This document shows positions 8,522 through 17,483 of a DNA stretch of 64,000 bases, piece after piece. The DNA is from Candidatus Kapaibacterium thiocyanatum. Lineage in GTDB: Bacteria > Bacteroidota > Ignavibacteria > Kapaibacteriales > Kapaibacteriaceae. Position 1 is the first letter of the stretch. Each line of letters starts with the position of its first letter. Position numbers and translations under genes: made by a program. Below the pieces are notes generated by a model. The model was not told where the DNA came from and did no database searches. It saw nothing but the letters and a program-made list of their open reading frames with translations. The stretch lies in NCBI GenBank assembly GCA_001899175.1, contig MKVH01000020.1, forward strand, positions 17,112 to 81,111. The letters run 5' to 3'.

Positions 8522-9232
8522 TCAGACCTTCGTGACGACGAGGTAGACCGGGCCGACGTAACGCTTGCCCTTGGCGGCCTTGCGGATCGGAGGCGGATTC
8601 AGCGGGTCGGTCGTATTCACCGTGCGCGTCGTGATACGCTGCGCATTGACGCCACCCTTCTGCAGATAGGCCTTGATCGTAGCAGAACGCTCGGCACTCA
8701 ACTTGCCGATGCTCTCGCTTGTTCCCTCTTCGTCGGGATAGCAGACCACTTCGACGTTCACCCCCTGGTTCTTCACGAGCATGTGAGCCAGCTCATCGAG
8801 CTCGTCTTCCGTACCGACCTTGATCGTCGTCTTCTTGAGATCGAAGGGGATGGGTACCACGGCGAGCTTCTTGCCCACTTCCATGGGACGCACCACGAAG
8901 TCCTTCGATATCTCCGCGTACTTGCTGGTCTTAGGAACGTCGACCTTGAATTCCTGGATGAAGAAGCGCGGATCCTCGATATGGATGGAATACGTTTCGC
9001 CAGGCTTCAGGCCCGTCACGAGATAGCCATCGTTCGGATTGCTGCGGCTGCCCTGTCCTACCTTCTTGCCTGCAGCATCGTACAGGGCATAATTGGCTTC
9101 GACGGGAGCGAGCGTGTTGGCGTTCAGCATCTGGCCCGTCAGCGTGACGACGGTTCCGATGGCTGATTGAGCGGACATCTGTACGGCGCCGGCAGCGGCC
9201 AGCGCCATGATGGAAAGCGTGATCTTCTTCAT
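8522..9232 (-). CDS. OmpA-family envelope protein
   Basis: A 236-residue protein with a signal peptide (MKKITLSIMALAAAGAVQMSAQ). An N-terminal beta-rich domain (about residues 25-110) resembles a carboxypeptidase-regulatory-like fold (TLTGQMLNANTLAPVEANY, YLVTGLKPGETYSI). The C-terminal 110 residues match an OmpA/MotB-like peptidoglycan-binding domain (VPIPFDLKKTTI, then LSAERSATIKAYLQKGGV and RITTRTV). It is probably anchored to peptidoglycan in the periplasm. It is 3 bases from the stop of the WD40-protein gene, whose product also has a signal peptide, so the two are likely partners. In Bacteroidota similar pairs occur in gliding/T9SS complexes, but that link is only a suggestion here. Confidence 0.85.
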   Translation of the reverse strand: MKKITLSIMALAAAGAVQMSAQSAIGTVVTLTGQMLNANTLAPVEANYALYDAAGKKVGQGSRSNPNDGYLVTGLKPGETYSIHIEDPRFFIQEFKVDVPKTSKYAEISKDFVVRPMEVGKKLAVVPIPFDLKKTTIKVGTEDELDELAHMLVKNQGVNVEVVCYPDEEGTSESIGKLSAERSATIKAYLQKGGVNAQRITTRTVNTTDPLNPPPIRKAAKGKRYVGPVYLVVTKV

Positions 9233-9235
9233 CGG

Positions 9236-10243
9236 TTATCGTCCTCCCTTGTCGTTACGACCACGTTCGGAACCCGTTTCCGTGAGCATGCGCACCGATC
9301 CGTCGGCACAGCCGAGCAGGATGATACCGGCATTGCTGGTACAGTCGATCGACCAGATCTCGACACCGGTGTTGAACGTCATGAGGTTCTGCCCAGTGAT
9401 GATGTCCCACATCTTGACGGTCTTGTCGAGACTCGCCGAAATGAGTGTGCGGTTGTCCTCGGCGAACGAAAGGTCCTGGACGAGATCGGTATGTGCATTG
9501 ATGCTGCGGAGCAGCTCGCCCGAAGGCATGGCCCAGATCTTGATCACGCCGTCCTGATCGGACGATGCAAGATACTTCGAATCGAAGCTGTAGAGCACCG
9601 TGAGGACCGGTGCGTTGTGTCCCGTCAGGGTCATCACGGGATCCTTCTTCGCGAGATCCGTCGACCAGATCTTGATCGTGCGGTCGTCGCTGCAGGAAGC
9701 GATCCACTTGCTGTCGTACGAATAGGCCACGTTGTTGGTCTGGAGCGTATGACCACGCAGGGTCTTGGCTTCCACGCCGAGCTTCACGTCCCACAGCTTC
9801 ACCGTCTTGTCGAACGACGTGCTGGCCACCATGTCGCTGTTGCCGTCCTGGCTGAAGTAGACACCGGCGACTTCGGCAGTATGACCGCGCAGGATCTTCT
9901 CCTGCTTGCCCGTTTCCGCATTCCAGATGCGGACGGTACGGTCGCTGCTGCCACTGGCCAGCCACTTGTCGTCTCCGGAAAACGACAGGTTATTCACCTG
10001 ACCGGCATGACCCTTGAGCGTCATGAGCTCCTTGCCATCGGGCAGGCTCCAGAGCTTGATGGTCTCGTCGAGACTGCAGGTGGCGAATTTCGTATTCGCA
10101 TCGTTCACGAACACGCCGAGGACCTCATCGGCATGCTTGCCGACGATCTTCATTGTGTATGAACGCTGCTGTGCCCAGGCCGTGGTGGCGATCAGCGCGA
10201 TCGCTGCTGCCAGGCCTGCACAGGTGCGTACGGTACGCATCAT
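9236..10243 (-). CDS. Exported WD40-repeat beta-propeller protein
   Basis: 335 residues beginning with a signal peptide (CAGLAAAIALIATTAWAQ). The rest is built of about seven WD40 blades with the usual GH...WD/IW spacing, for example KTVKLWDVKLG, RTIKIWSTDLA, KTVKMWDIITG. It therefore forms a seven-bladed propeller in the periplasm or on the envelope, likely a protein-binding scaffold. The start is ATG-ATG with an AAGGG site upstream. It overlaps nearly head to tail with the OmpA-family gene (3-base gap). The last 20 residues are charged and probably disordered. Partner and substrate are unknown. Confidence 0.9.
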   Translation of the reverse strand: MMRTVRTCAGLAAAIALIATTAWAQQRSYTMKIVGKHADEVLGVFVNDANTKFATCSLDETIKLWSLPDGKELMTLKGHAGQVNNLSFSGDDKWLASGSSDRTVRIWNAETGKQEKILRGHTAEVAGVYFSQDGNSDMVASTSFDKTVKLWDVKLGVEAKTLRGHTLQTNNVAYSYDSKWIASCSDDRTIKIWSTDLAKKDPVMTLTGHNAPVLTVLYSFDSKYLASSDQDGVIKIWAMPSGELLRSINAHTDLVQDLSFAEDNRTLISASLDKTVKMWDIITGQNLMTFNTGVEIWSIDCTSNAGIILLGCADGSVRMLTETGSERGRNDKGGR

Positions 10244-10291
10244 ACATCGAACCCTTGTAGATGAACGGATTTGCGAAACGTAACGACTCGA

Positions 10292-10726
10292 TCAGGAAGC
10301 TGCGGCAACCCTCGCACGCAGGTCGGCGGCGATCATCGTCAGATCCTGTGCTATACGCAAGGCTTCTTCCCTCGACTGATCCTCCGGCGTGACCGGCGGT
10401 GCGACGTCGACGGCGTCGACCGGCCCCTCTTCTTCCATCGTCGTGCCGATCAACTCGACATCATTCTCAAGCTCCTCCAGCACGCTGTTCTGCTTGAGGT
10501 ATTCCTTGGCTCCCGCCACGGTATACCGTTCCTGACGCAGAAGACGCTTGATGAGCCGCAACACGGCCAGGTCCCGGTGCGTGTACACACGGTTCCCCGC
10601 CCTGTTCTTCTGCGGCCGCAACTGGGAGAATTCCCGCTCCCAGTATCGAAGCACGTGCTGTTCCTCACCGACGATCTTGCTGACCTCGGTGATGGAATAG
10701 TAAAGCTTTCTGATGGCTGTCTTCAT
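10292..10726 (-). CDS. MerR-family transcriptional regulator
   Basis: 144 residues. The N-terminal winged helix is of the MerR type (YYSITEVSKIVGEEQHVLRY, then WEREFSQLRPQKN and NRVYTHRDLAVL). A helix and an acidic C-terminal tail follow. There are no cysteines in the effector region, so it is not a metal-sensing type. This short group of 'RacA/MerR-like' regulators often sits next to FtsW-type or cell-cycle genes in Bacteroidota. It lies 60 bases after the FtsW/RodA-family gene and 48 bases before the WD40 gene on the same strand. Target unknown. Confidence 0.88.
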   Translation of the reverse strand: MKTAIRKLYYSITEVSKIVGEEQHVLRYWEREFSQLRPQKNRAGNRVYTHRDLAVLRLIKRLLRQERYTVAGAKEYLKQNSVLEELENDVELIGTTMEEEGPVDAVDVAPPVTPEDQSREEALRIAQDLTMIAADLRARVAAAS

Positions 10727-10786
10727 AACGGGCCGAGTATACGAAAAAAGGTGGACTGGACAGTGCTGACCCGCACGATGTTCCCG

Positions 10787-11914
10787 TCATCCCTCCGCAA
10801 CGGCGCGCTGTCTTCTGTAGACCCCGGCCTGTGACGAGATGTTCAGGAGGACGCCGACGGCGATGGCACTGAAGAACACGCTCGATCCACCGTAGCTGAT
10901 GAAGGGCATGGGGAGCCCGGTCGTGGGCAGGATTCCGCATGTCACACCCGCATTGACGAAGGCGTAGATGGCGAGCGTCGTCGTGATCCCGGCCGCGAGC
11001 AGACGTCCGAACGAATCCGGCGCCTTGCGCGCCACGGCATATCCGCGCCACATGATCAGGACGAAGGCGCCGACAAGCAACGCGATCCCGAGGAAGCCGT
11101 ACTCCTCTCCCACGATGGAGAAGATGAAGTCGCCGTACGATTCCGGAAGGAACCAGTCGCGCTGGCGCGACTGCCCCGGCCCCACACCCGTGATGCCCCC
11201 ATTGCCGAAGGCGATCAACGCCTGGTCGAGCTGATACTTGACGGCCTCGTCCACGCGATCGCTGTCCACGAAGGCCAGCAGACGGCGCATCCGGTACTCG
11301 GCCGATACCGCATAGGCGCCACCGATGACGAGACCGGCAAGGACGATGACTCCGAGATGCTTCATGTCGACGTCGGCGAGGAACATGAGGACGAGGACGA
11401 TGGTGAAGACGACGCTCGCCGTGGACAGATTCGGCTGCAGTGCGATCAATGCGCAGATAGGTACTGCCCATACGAGAACTGGTACGAGACTCTTGCGCCA
11501 GTCCTTGATGAAGACCCTGTTGGCCGACAGAACGGCGGCCGTATGCAGGACGAGCGCATACTTGGCGAGCTCCGACGGCTGGAAGTTCAGTGGCCCGAGA
11601 CGCACCCATCGTGATGCGCCCTTGATCTCCGTTCCCATCAGCAGGACCATGACGAGGAAGCCGATGGCGATGATGACGATCGTCATCGACATGTTCTGCC
11701 ATGCGTGATAGTCCAGCTTGGCGACGCCGATCATGAGGGCGAGGCCGATGAGGACACGCAGCGCATGATTCCAGAAGAGCTGTTCCGACGAACCGAACTT
11801 GACGGCCGAAAAGGAGGAACTGGCGCTGTAGACGAAGGCCACGCTGAACATCAGCAGGCCTGCGATCGGCAGCAGGATGAGCCAGTCGATATGCGAAGTG
11901 GCGGCAGGTTTCAT
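10787..11914 (-). CDS. FtsW/RodA/SpoVE-family peptidoglycan polymerase
   Basis: 375 residues with about ten membrane segments of the SEDS family. Characteristic stretches are NFQPSELAKYALVLH, SYGDFIFSIVGEEYGFLG and the C-terminal LPTTGLPMPFISYGGSS. SEDS proteins polymerise lipid II into glycan strands together with a class B penicillin-binding protein, either in division (FtsW) or elongation (RodA). The GVGPGQSRQRDWFLPES loop fits FtsW better, but it is not in a division cluster, so I leave the symbol blank. The start overlaps the stop of the sensor kinase gene by 4 bases (ATGA), which implies coupled translation. Confidence 0.93.
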   Translation of the reverse strand: MKPAATSHIDWLILLPIAGLLMFSVAFVYSASSSFSAVKFGSSEQLFWNHALRVLIGLALMIGVAKLDYHAWQNMSMTIVIIAIGFLVMVLLMGTEIKGASRWVRLGPLNFQPSELAKYALVLHTAAVLSANRVFIKDWRKSLVPVLVWAVPICALIALQPNLSTASVVFTIVLVLMFLADVDMKHLGVIVLAGLVIGGAYAVSAEYRMRRLLAFVDSDRVDEAVKYQLDQALIAFGNGGITGVGPGQSRQRDWFLPESYGDFIFSIVGEEYGFLGIALLVGAFVLIMWRGYAVARKAPDSFGRLLAAGITTTLAIYAFVNAGVTCGILPTTGLPMPFISYGGSSVFFSAIAVGVLLNISSQAGVYRRQRAVAEG

Positions 11915-13155
11915 GGGAGGTCTATTGCAAACGTCGTACCAGCGCCTGGCGCCGATTCCTTGACGACGATCTTTCCGCCGTGATATTCCTCGACGATACG
12001 GCGTGACAAACTAAGTCCGAGTCCCCAGCCGCGACGCTTCGTCGTATAACCGGGCTGGAATATCTTCGAGCGCACCTGGGTCGTCATCCCCTTGCCGTTG
12101 TCCGTCACCGTCAGCAATGCACCACCGCGCGACCGCGGGCGCAGGACGATGTCGATGCGACCGTCCTGACGTTCGATGGCTTCCACGGCATTCTTGATGA
12201 GGTTCTCGATGACCCACTCGAAGAGGTCGGCATTCACGTTGCACATGATGGCGGGATCGAGATCGCGATGCAATACGACCTTGCGTCCCAGATTCGGCAA
12301 CCGTGTCTCGAAATAGCGACAGACGTTCTCGATGACGTCGGCCAGGCGCGTCATCTGCAGATGCGGTTGGGAGCCGATCTTCGAGAACCTGTTGGCGATG
12401 ACGTTGAGCCGCTCCACGTCACGCTGCATTTCCTCGGCCGTCTGCACCACGAGTCCATGATCCTCCTTGTTCATGCGCAGGATCTCGAGCCATGCCAACA
12501 GACTCGACAGCGGCGTTCCGAGCTGATGGGCCGCCTCCTTGGCCATGCCGACCCAGATGTTCGATTCCTCGTTCCTGCGGATCGTGCTGAACGCCACATA
12601 GCCGATCATGATGAAGGCCGATACGATCATGATCTCCACGTAGGGCATGTACTGCAGACGCCGTACGATGCCGGAGTTCGTGTAGAATATCTTCTGGAGG
12701 ACCTTACCGTTGGGGTCCTTGATGATGAAGGGCTGATACTCCTGCTTCATCGACTGGATGTAGTCGATCAGCCACGCACGCTGCTGTTCGATGGACATCG
12801 TCGAATCGAGATCGACGTTGAGCATGAACTGCGCGAACGGATAGACCGGACGTTCCTTCTTGTCGGTCAGGATGACCGGGAAATGGATACTCGAATAGGT
12901 CAGGTCCGTATAGAACAGCAGGTCTTCGTCGCTGTTGGCATTATAGGACCTGGCGAGCAGGTTCGCGTACAGCTCCACGGTCCGCCGCTCGTTGGCCACG
13001 AGCTCGTCCACGATCAGCTTGGTATAGAGCAGTACGGCGGCCATGATGGCGAAGCCGAAGACCGTGAGCAGAACCTTGATCTGCCACTTGGTGACGTTGG
13101 CGCGGCCGATGCGTACGCGATCCGCTCCCGACGGCGATGAGGAAGTGTCCTTCAT
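11911..13155 (-). CDS. Membrane sensor histidine kinase without adjacent regulator
   Basis: 414 residues. Membrane segments lie at about 24-45 and 173-192 and bracket a periplasmic sensor domain of roughly 125 residues. The dimerisation box is AKEAAHQLGTPLSSLLAWLE with His210. The HATPase domain shows the N box (NLIKNAVEAIE), G1 (DNGKGM) and G2 (GWGLGLSLS). The 'HQLGTPLS' version of the H box is typical of a Bacteroidota subgroup. No response-regulator gene is in the neighbourhood. It is coupled to the FtsW/RodA gene and follows hisS by 18 bases. A role in sensing envelope state is an inference from its coupling to FtsW. Confidence 0.92.
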   Translation of the reverse strand: MKDTSSSPSGADRVRIGRANVTKWQIKVLLTVFGFAIMAAVLLYTKLIVDELVANERRTVELYANLLARSYNANSDEDLLFYTDLTYSSIHFPVILTDKKERPVYPFAQFMLNVDLDSTMSIEQQRAWLIDYIQSMKQEYQPFIIKDPNGKVLQKIFYTNSGIVRRLQYMPYVEIMIVSAFIMIGYVAFSTIRRNEESNIWVGMAKEAAHQLGTPLSSLLAWLEILRMNKEDHGLVVQTAEEMQRDVERLNVIANRFSKIGSQPHLQMTRLADVIENVCRYFETRLPNLGRKVVLHRDLDPAIMCNVNADLFEWVIENLIKNAVEAIERQDGRIDIVLRPRSRGGALLTVTDNGKGMTTQVRSKIFQPGYTTKRRGWGLGLSLSRRIVEEYHGGKIVVKESAPGAGTTFAIDLP

Positions 13156-13173
13156 GTCGATGCAGGTTCCATA

Positions 13174-14424
13174 TCACCGCCGAAGATGTTCTTCGATGGT
13201 CTGCTGCGGAACGGTCTGCTGTTCTCCCGTTGCCATGTGCTTGATGACGCATGTGCCGTTGGCAAGTTCGTCGTCTCCGATGGTGATCGTCCATACGGCA
13301 TCCGCACGATTCGCGTCTTTCATCTGCGCCTTGATGGAACGGCGCAGGACGTCGGTAGTGACGGCCATGCCCTTTCGACGCAGTCGTGTGGCGATCAATT
13401 GTACGGGGAGCCGAGCAGCGTCGCCGATGGCGCAGATGTAGGCATCCGTCGCATCGCCTGCAGGCCAGCCACCGTTCTCCTGTTCCAGCAGAAGCAGGAT
13501 ACGCTCGACGCCGAGCGAGAAGCCGACGGCAGGTACGTCTCCCCCACCGAGCATGGCGAAGAGCGGGTCGTAGCGGCCGCCGCCGCCGATGGCGTTCTGC
13601 GTGCCGAGAGCATCGGTCACGAATTCGAAGACGGTGTGGCAGTAATAGTCGAGACCGCGTACCATGACGGGATTGACGACGTAGTCCACCTGGGCCGCAT
13701 CGAGCATGGACCGTACGGCTGCGAAGTGCACCCTGCTCGCCTCGTCGAGATGATCGTGAAGGCGTGGAGCATGAGCGACGATCTCCTTGTCCGCTTCTTC
13801 CTTGGAATCGAGAATACGCAGCGGATTCGTCTGCAGGCGCCGCCGGCTGTCGTCCGACAGTCGTTCCACATGTCGTTCGAAGTAGTCCACGAGGGCGGCG
13901 CGATAGGCGGCACGCGATTCGGCCGTGCCGAGCGTATTGATCTCGAGACGCCACTGCGTGATACCGATGGCCTTGATGACGTCGTGTGCGAGGAGAATGA
14001 TTTCGACGTCGCTCTCGGGATACGGTGATCCGAGACATTCGGCACCGTATTGGTGGAACTGACGGTAACGGCCCTTCTGCGGGCGTTCATGACGGAAGAT
14101 GGGCGCCGCATACCACAGCCGCGTAACGGGCGAGTGACGGAGCAGCGAATGTTCGATGGCCGCACGTACGACCGACGCCGTCATCTCCGGACGCATCGTC
14201 AGGGAATCGCCACTGCGATCCTCGAACGTATACATTTCCTTGCCCACGATGTCCGTGTCGGCCCCGATTCCCCGTGCGAACAGCTCGGTGTGCTCAAGCA
14301 CGGGTGTCCGGAATTCCTCGTAACCATAGGCCTGTGAGCAATCCCTGAAGACGCGTTCGGCCAGATGCCAGGCAGCCATTTCGGGACCGAAGATATCTCT
14401 CATGCCACGCACTGTCTGGACCAT
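13174..14424 (-). CDS. hisS: Histidyl-tRNA synthetase
   Basis: 416 residues from the ATG at 14424, which follows a GAGGAG site and sits one base past the PTS-like gene; an alternative ATG seven codons earlier is possible. It is a class II synthetase. Signatures: motif 2 region (RHERPQKGRYRQFHQYGAEC, 20 residues), HisRS-specific MVRGLDYYCHTVFEF, motif 3 VGFSLGVERILLLLE, and a C-terminal anticodon-binding domain. It charges tRNA-His in the cytoplasm. Normal length for the family. Confidence 0.97.
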   Translation of the reverse strand: MVQTVRGMRDIFGPEMAAWHLAERVFRDCSQAYGYEEFRTPVLEHTELFARGIGADTDIVGKEMYTFEDRSGDSLTMRPEMTASVVRAAIEHSLLRHSPVTRLWYAAPIFRHERPQKGRYRQFHQYGAECLGSPYPESDVEIILLAHDVIKAIGITQWRLEINTLGTAESRAAYRAALVDYFERHVERLSDDSRRRLQTNPLRILDSKEEADKEIVAHAPRLHDHLDEASRVHFAAVRSMLDAAQVDYVVNPVMVRGLDYYCHTVFEFVTDALGTQNAIGGGGRYDPLFAMLGGGDVPAVGFSLGVERILLLLEQENGGWPAGDATDAYICAIGDAARLPVQLIATRLRRKGMAVTTDVLRRSIKAQMKDANRADAVWTITIGDDELANGTCVIKHMATGEQQTVPQQTIEEHLRR

Positions 14425-14425
14425 A

Positions 14426-14896
14426 TCAGGCACGCTCCTCTTCATAGCTGGCGAACAGCTCGAGGACGTCGTTGACTGACTTGGCCCCGAGCAGCGACGA
14501 ACGGAAGCTCTCCGAACCGACCATGCGCGATATCCTGCTCAGGAGCCGCAGATGCATCCCTACGTTACCCTCGGTACCGACGAGCAACAGGATGATGGAC
14601 ACCGGCTTGTCGTCCAGCGAATCGAAGTCGATCGGCGTACGTAACGTCGCCAGTGCGGCGAGCGACGTATCGACGACGGACGTCTTGCCGTGCGGCAATG
14701 CCACGCCGTTGCCGATTCCCGTGGACATCAGTTTCTCGCGTTCCAGGATGACACGCTTGAGTTCCTGCACGTCGCGTACCTTGCCACCCGTGGCCAGCAC
14801 GTCGATCAGGCGTACGAGCGCTTCGGTCTTGTCCTTGACGTCGAGGTCGAGGCAGACGGCCGAAGCGTCGAGAATGTCGGAAATTTTAATATCCAT
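14426..14896 (-). CDS. PTS IIA (PtsN/fructose type)-like protein
   Basis: 156 residues from the ATG at 14896, one base after the stop of the upstream gene. It matches the PTS EIIA type 2 domain, with the phosphorylatable His69 in GIGNGVALPHGK and the following LLLVGTEGNVGMHLRLLSRI. No other PTS component is seen here. In many non-enteric bacteria such single IIA proteins are regulatory (PtsN-like), responding to nitrogen or envelope state instead of moving sugar. Its place between a sugar-nucleotide enzyme and hisS fits a regulatory protein, but the target is unknown. Confidence 0.88.
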   Translation of the reverse strand: MDIKISDILDASAVCLDLDVKDKTEALVRLIDVLATGGKVRDVQELKRVILEREKLMSTGIGNGVALPHGKTSVVDTSLAALATLRTPIDFDSLDDKPVSIILLLVGTEGNVGMHLRLLSRISRMVGSESFRSSLLGAKSVNDVLELFASYEEERA

Positions 14897-14897
14897 G

Positions 14898-17393
14898 TCA
14901 GTTGTTAGATTTCCATTGTTCCACGAGTGCTGCATACTCGGTGCGTAATGCGACGGCCTCGTCGGCCGTATCGGCTTCCGCCGTCACCCAGAATGTCGAT
15001 TCTTCCTTGTCCGGAACGAGCAGGACGGTGTGCTGGCCTTCGACGACGCATACGCCGTCCACCAGAAGCCGCTCCTTGCCTTCCGAATGTTCCATGGCCC
15101 GACGCATGACGGTACCCTTGGCTTCCCATGGACAATAGATGGCCACCGAAGCCTGATGCCGCTTGGGGAGCGTACGGTCCAGTTCCGACAATTGATGTCC
15201 GGTCCGTGCGATCATTTCGAGAATCCGGCATGCCGTGAACATGCCGTCCGATGCGACGAGGAACTCCGGGAAGATAAAGCCTCCCCGCGTACCGCCGACG
15301 AACTTCACGGCTTCGTCCTTGGTGGCATCCATCATCGATGAATGGGAGTTGCGGATACGTCGCACCTCGACGTCGTAGTCGCGGGCGATCATTTCGATTT
15401 CCTGCGTGGCCTGGACGGGAACGGCGATGACGTAGGGCTCCATATCCCGATGCGTATCGAGGAAGAGCTTGGTGACGATCGAGAGCAATCGCAATGCCGT
15501 ATACCATATCCCCCGCTCGTCCACGAGGGCGATCTTCTCGCCACCCGGATCGAGCTTGAACCCGATCTCGTATCCGAGCGAACGCATGATCGTCGCCGAC
15601 TCGTCGAGGACGGCCGTGAGCGGATCTGCGAAGTGCGAAGCGTCCACGTAGTTGTTCATCGAGAGCACGTGGCACTTGAGCTCGCCGAGGATCTGGGGAA
15701 AGACCGTCGACGTGAGACCGAAGGAATAGTCGACGAGCAGCTTGTACTGTCTGTTGCGGATGAGATCCGCGTCGACCGTCGCGATGAAACGGTCGATGTA
15801 CATCCCTACCGACCGTTCCGGGAAGTTGAGACGTCCCACGTGCTCGTAGTTCACACGCCGGATGTCCTCGCCGAAGAAGTAGCGTTCGATCGACTTCGTT
15901 CCCGACAACGGAATGTCGCGGCCGTCGCGGCCGAACAGGATGACGTCGGTCTTGTCGGGATGGCTCGGCGAGCGGCGCACATGGAATCCTGCCACGTACT
16001 TGCCCGTGAGCAGCTCCTGTCTCGACTGCGGAATCGATGTCGTCTGGAGATCGTGGATGTTCACTCCCACGCTCATGAGGCCGGCCGTGATTGCACGCTT
16101 CATGATGCGGGATATCTTGTCTTCGTCGCGGCTCGCCAGCACGGTGGTATGAGCCCCTACGGCCGTTCCGATGGCCGCTCCGAGCTTGGCTCCGAATTCC
16201 GGATTCATGTCGATGTTCGAGATTCCGGATATCCGTGCATCGGCGAACAGGTCGCGTGCCCATCGCTCTTCCTGCACCAGGCTGCGCGTGAGCACCGCAT
16301 GGGACTCCACCGTCTTGCGCGGCCAGAGCTTCACGTTCGCGAGAAGCTTCGCATGATCGCCGATCACGCATTCCTCCGCGATGAAGACGTTGTCGAGGAT
16401 GATGGCATGGGAGCCGATGACGACGTCGTTGCAGACGACAGTATTCGAGAGATCGGCGAAATCACCGACCTGTACGTCGCCCCACAGCACGGTATCGCTC
16501 AGACGTGAGCCGGCACCGATGACACAGTTGTCGCCGATGACGCAGTTCGTCAGACGGGCACCGTCACCGATGACGACGTTGTCGCCCAGAGCCACGAGCC
16601 CGGAGAGATGGGCGGAGGGGGCGAGTTCGAGATGGTTGCCGCAGACGCTCGAATCGCAGCGCTCACCGGGAATGTTCACGTGAACACGTCCGGCCAGCAC
16701 GTCGGCGTGTGCGAGTTGATATTCGTTGAGATTGCCGATGTCCTTCCAGTAGCCATCGGCGACGTAACCGTAGAGAGGAAGATCCTTCTTCAGCATCAGG
16801 GGATAGAGGTCCTTGCTGAAGTCGAATTCCGTTTTCGCGGGAATGAGGTCCAGTACCGACGGTTCCAGAATGTAGATGCCCGTGTTGATGGTGTCGCTGA
16901 ACACCTCACCCCATGACGGCTTCTCGAGAAACCGCGTGATGCGTCCTTCGCTGTCCGTCATCACGATACCGTATTGCAAAGGTTGCGGAACCCTCGTCAG
17001 GAGAATGGTAGCCATGGCCCCCTTCTCCTTGTGATAGGCCACGGCCTTCGACAAGTCGAAGTCCGTGAGCACATCGCCACTGATGATGACGAAGGTATCG
17101 TCGAGGAACGATTCGGCGTTCTTGACGCTACCGGCCGTACCGAAATCGGCTTCGGCCAGCATGTACTGCATCGTGATTCCCGCCTGCGAACCGTCGCCGA
17201 AGTACGACGTGATATGTTCGGGCTGGAAATACAGGAGCGACACCACGTCACGTATGCCGTGCTTCTTCAACAGTTCGACGATATGACCCATCATCGGACG
17301 GTTGGCGAGGGGTACCATCGGCTTGGGAATGGACATGGTCAACGGTCGTAACCGTGTTCCGAATCCACCTGCCATGATCACCGCTTTCCGCAT
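14898..17393 (-). CDS. Sugar-phosphate nucleotidyltransferase / LbH / phosphomannomutase-like fusion
   Basis: 831 residues in three parts. Residues 1-235 are an NTP-transferase with MAGGFGTRLRPLT and the metal-binding Asp in ISGDVLTDFD. Residues about 250-375 are left-handed beta-helix repeats (VIGDNCVIGAGS and similar). Residues 385-831 are a phosphohexomutase-like region. The family, found in cyanobacteria and several other phyla, is annotated as mannose-1-phosphate guanylyltransferase. The mutase active-site loop is degenerate: where active enzymes have TASHNP, residues 468-479 read AGFHVRRSPSHP, and the NGxK that normally follows is missing. The mutase half may be inactive or regulatory. 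The first domain probably makes GDP-mannose or a similar sugar nucleotide for envelope glycans. The start has a GGAG site. Confidence 0.88.
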   Translation of the reverse strand: MRKAVIMAGGFGTRLRPLTMSIPKPMVPLANRPMMGHIVELLKKHGIRDVVSLLYFQPEHITSYFGDGSQAGITMQYMLAEADFGTAGSVKNAESFLDDTFVIISGDVLTDFDLSKAVAYHKEKGAMATILLTRVPQPLQYGIVMTDSEGRITRFLEKPSWGEVFSDTINTGIYILEPSVLDLIPAKTEFDFSKDLYPLMLKKDLPLYGYVADGYWKDIGNLNEYQLAHADVLAGRVHVNIPGERCDSSVCGNHLELAPSAHLSGLVALGDNVVIGDGARLTNCVIGDNCVIGAGSRLSDTVLWGDVQVGDFADLSNTVVCNDVVIGSHAIILDNVFIAEECVIGDHAKLLANVKLWPRKTVESHAVLTRSLVQEERWARDLFADARISGISNIDMNPEFGAKLGAAIGTAVGAHTTVLASRDEDKISRIMKRAITAGLMSVGVNIHDLQTTSIPQSRQELLTGKYVAGFHVRRSPSHPDKTDVILFGRDGRDIPLSGTKSIERYFFGEDIRRVNYEHVGRLNFPERSVGMYIDRFIATVDADLIRNRQYKLLVDYSFGLTSTVFPQILGELKCHVLSMNNYVDASHFADPLTAVLDESATIMRSLGYEIGFKLDPGGEKIALVDERGIWYTALRLLSIVTKLFLDTHRDMEPYVIAVPVQATQEIEMIARDYDVEVRRIRNSHSSMMDATKDEAVKFVGGTRGGFIFPEFLVASDGMFTACRILEMIARTGHQLSELDRTLPKRHQASVAIYCPWEAKGTVMRRAMEHSEGKERLLVDGVCVVEGQHTVLLVPDKEESTFWVTAEADTADEAVALRTEYAALVEQWKSNN

Positions 17394-17483
17394 TGGGGCT
17401 CCGTTGGTAGAATGATTCAGGAACGTCCCGGAAGGCCACGAAAATACAGGTTTTCGCAGTTCCGTCCCCGTCGTCGAACGGGA

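Noticed and set aside
10665..11702. 345-codon minus-strand frame over the FtsW/RodA gene
   Set aside because: A shifted frame of the SEDS-family gene; the other minus frame has all the family motifs.
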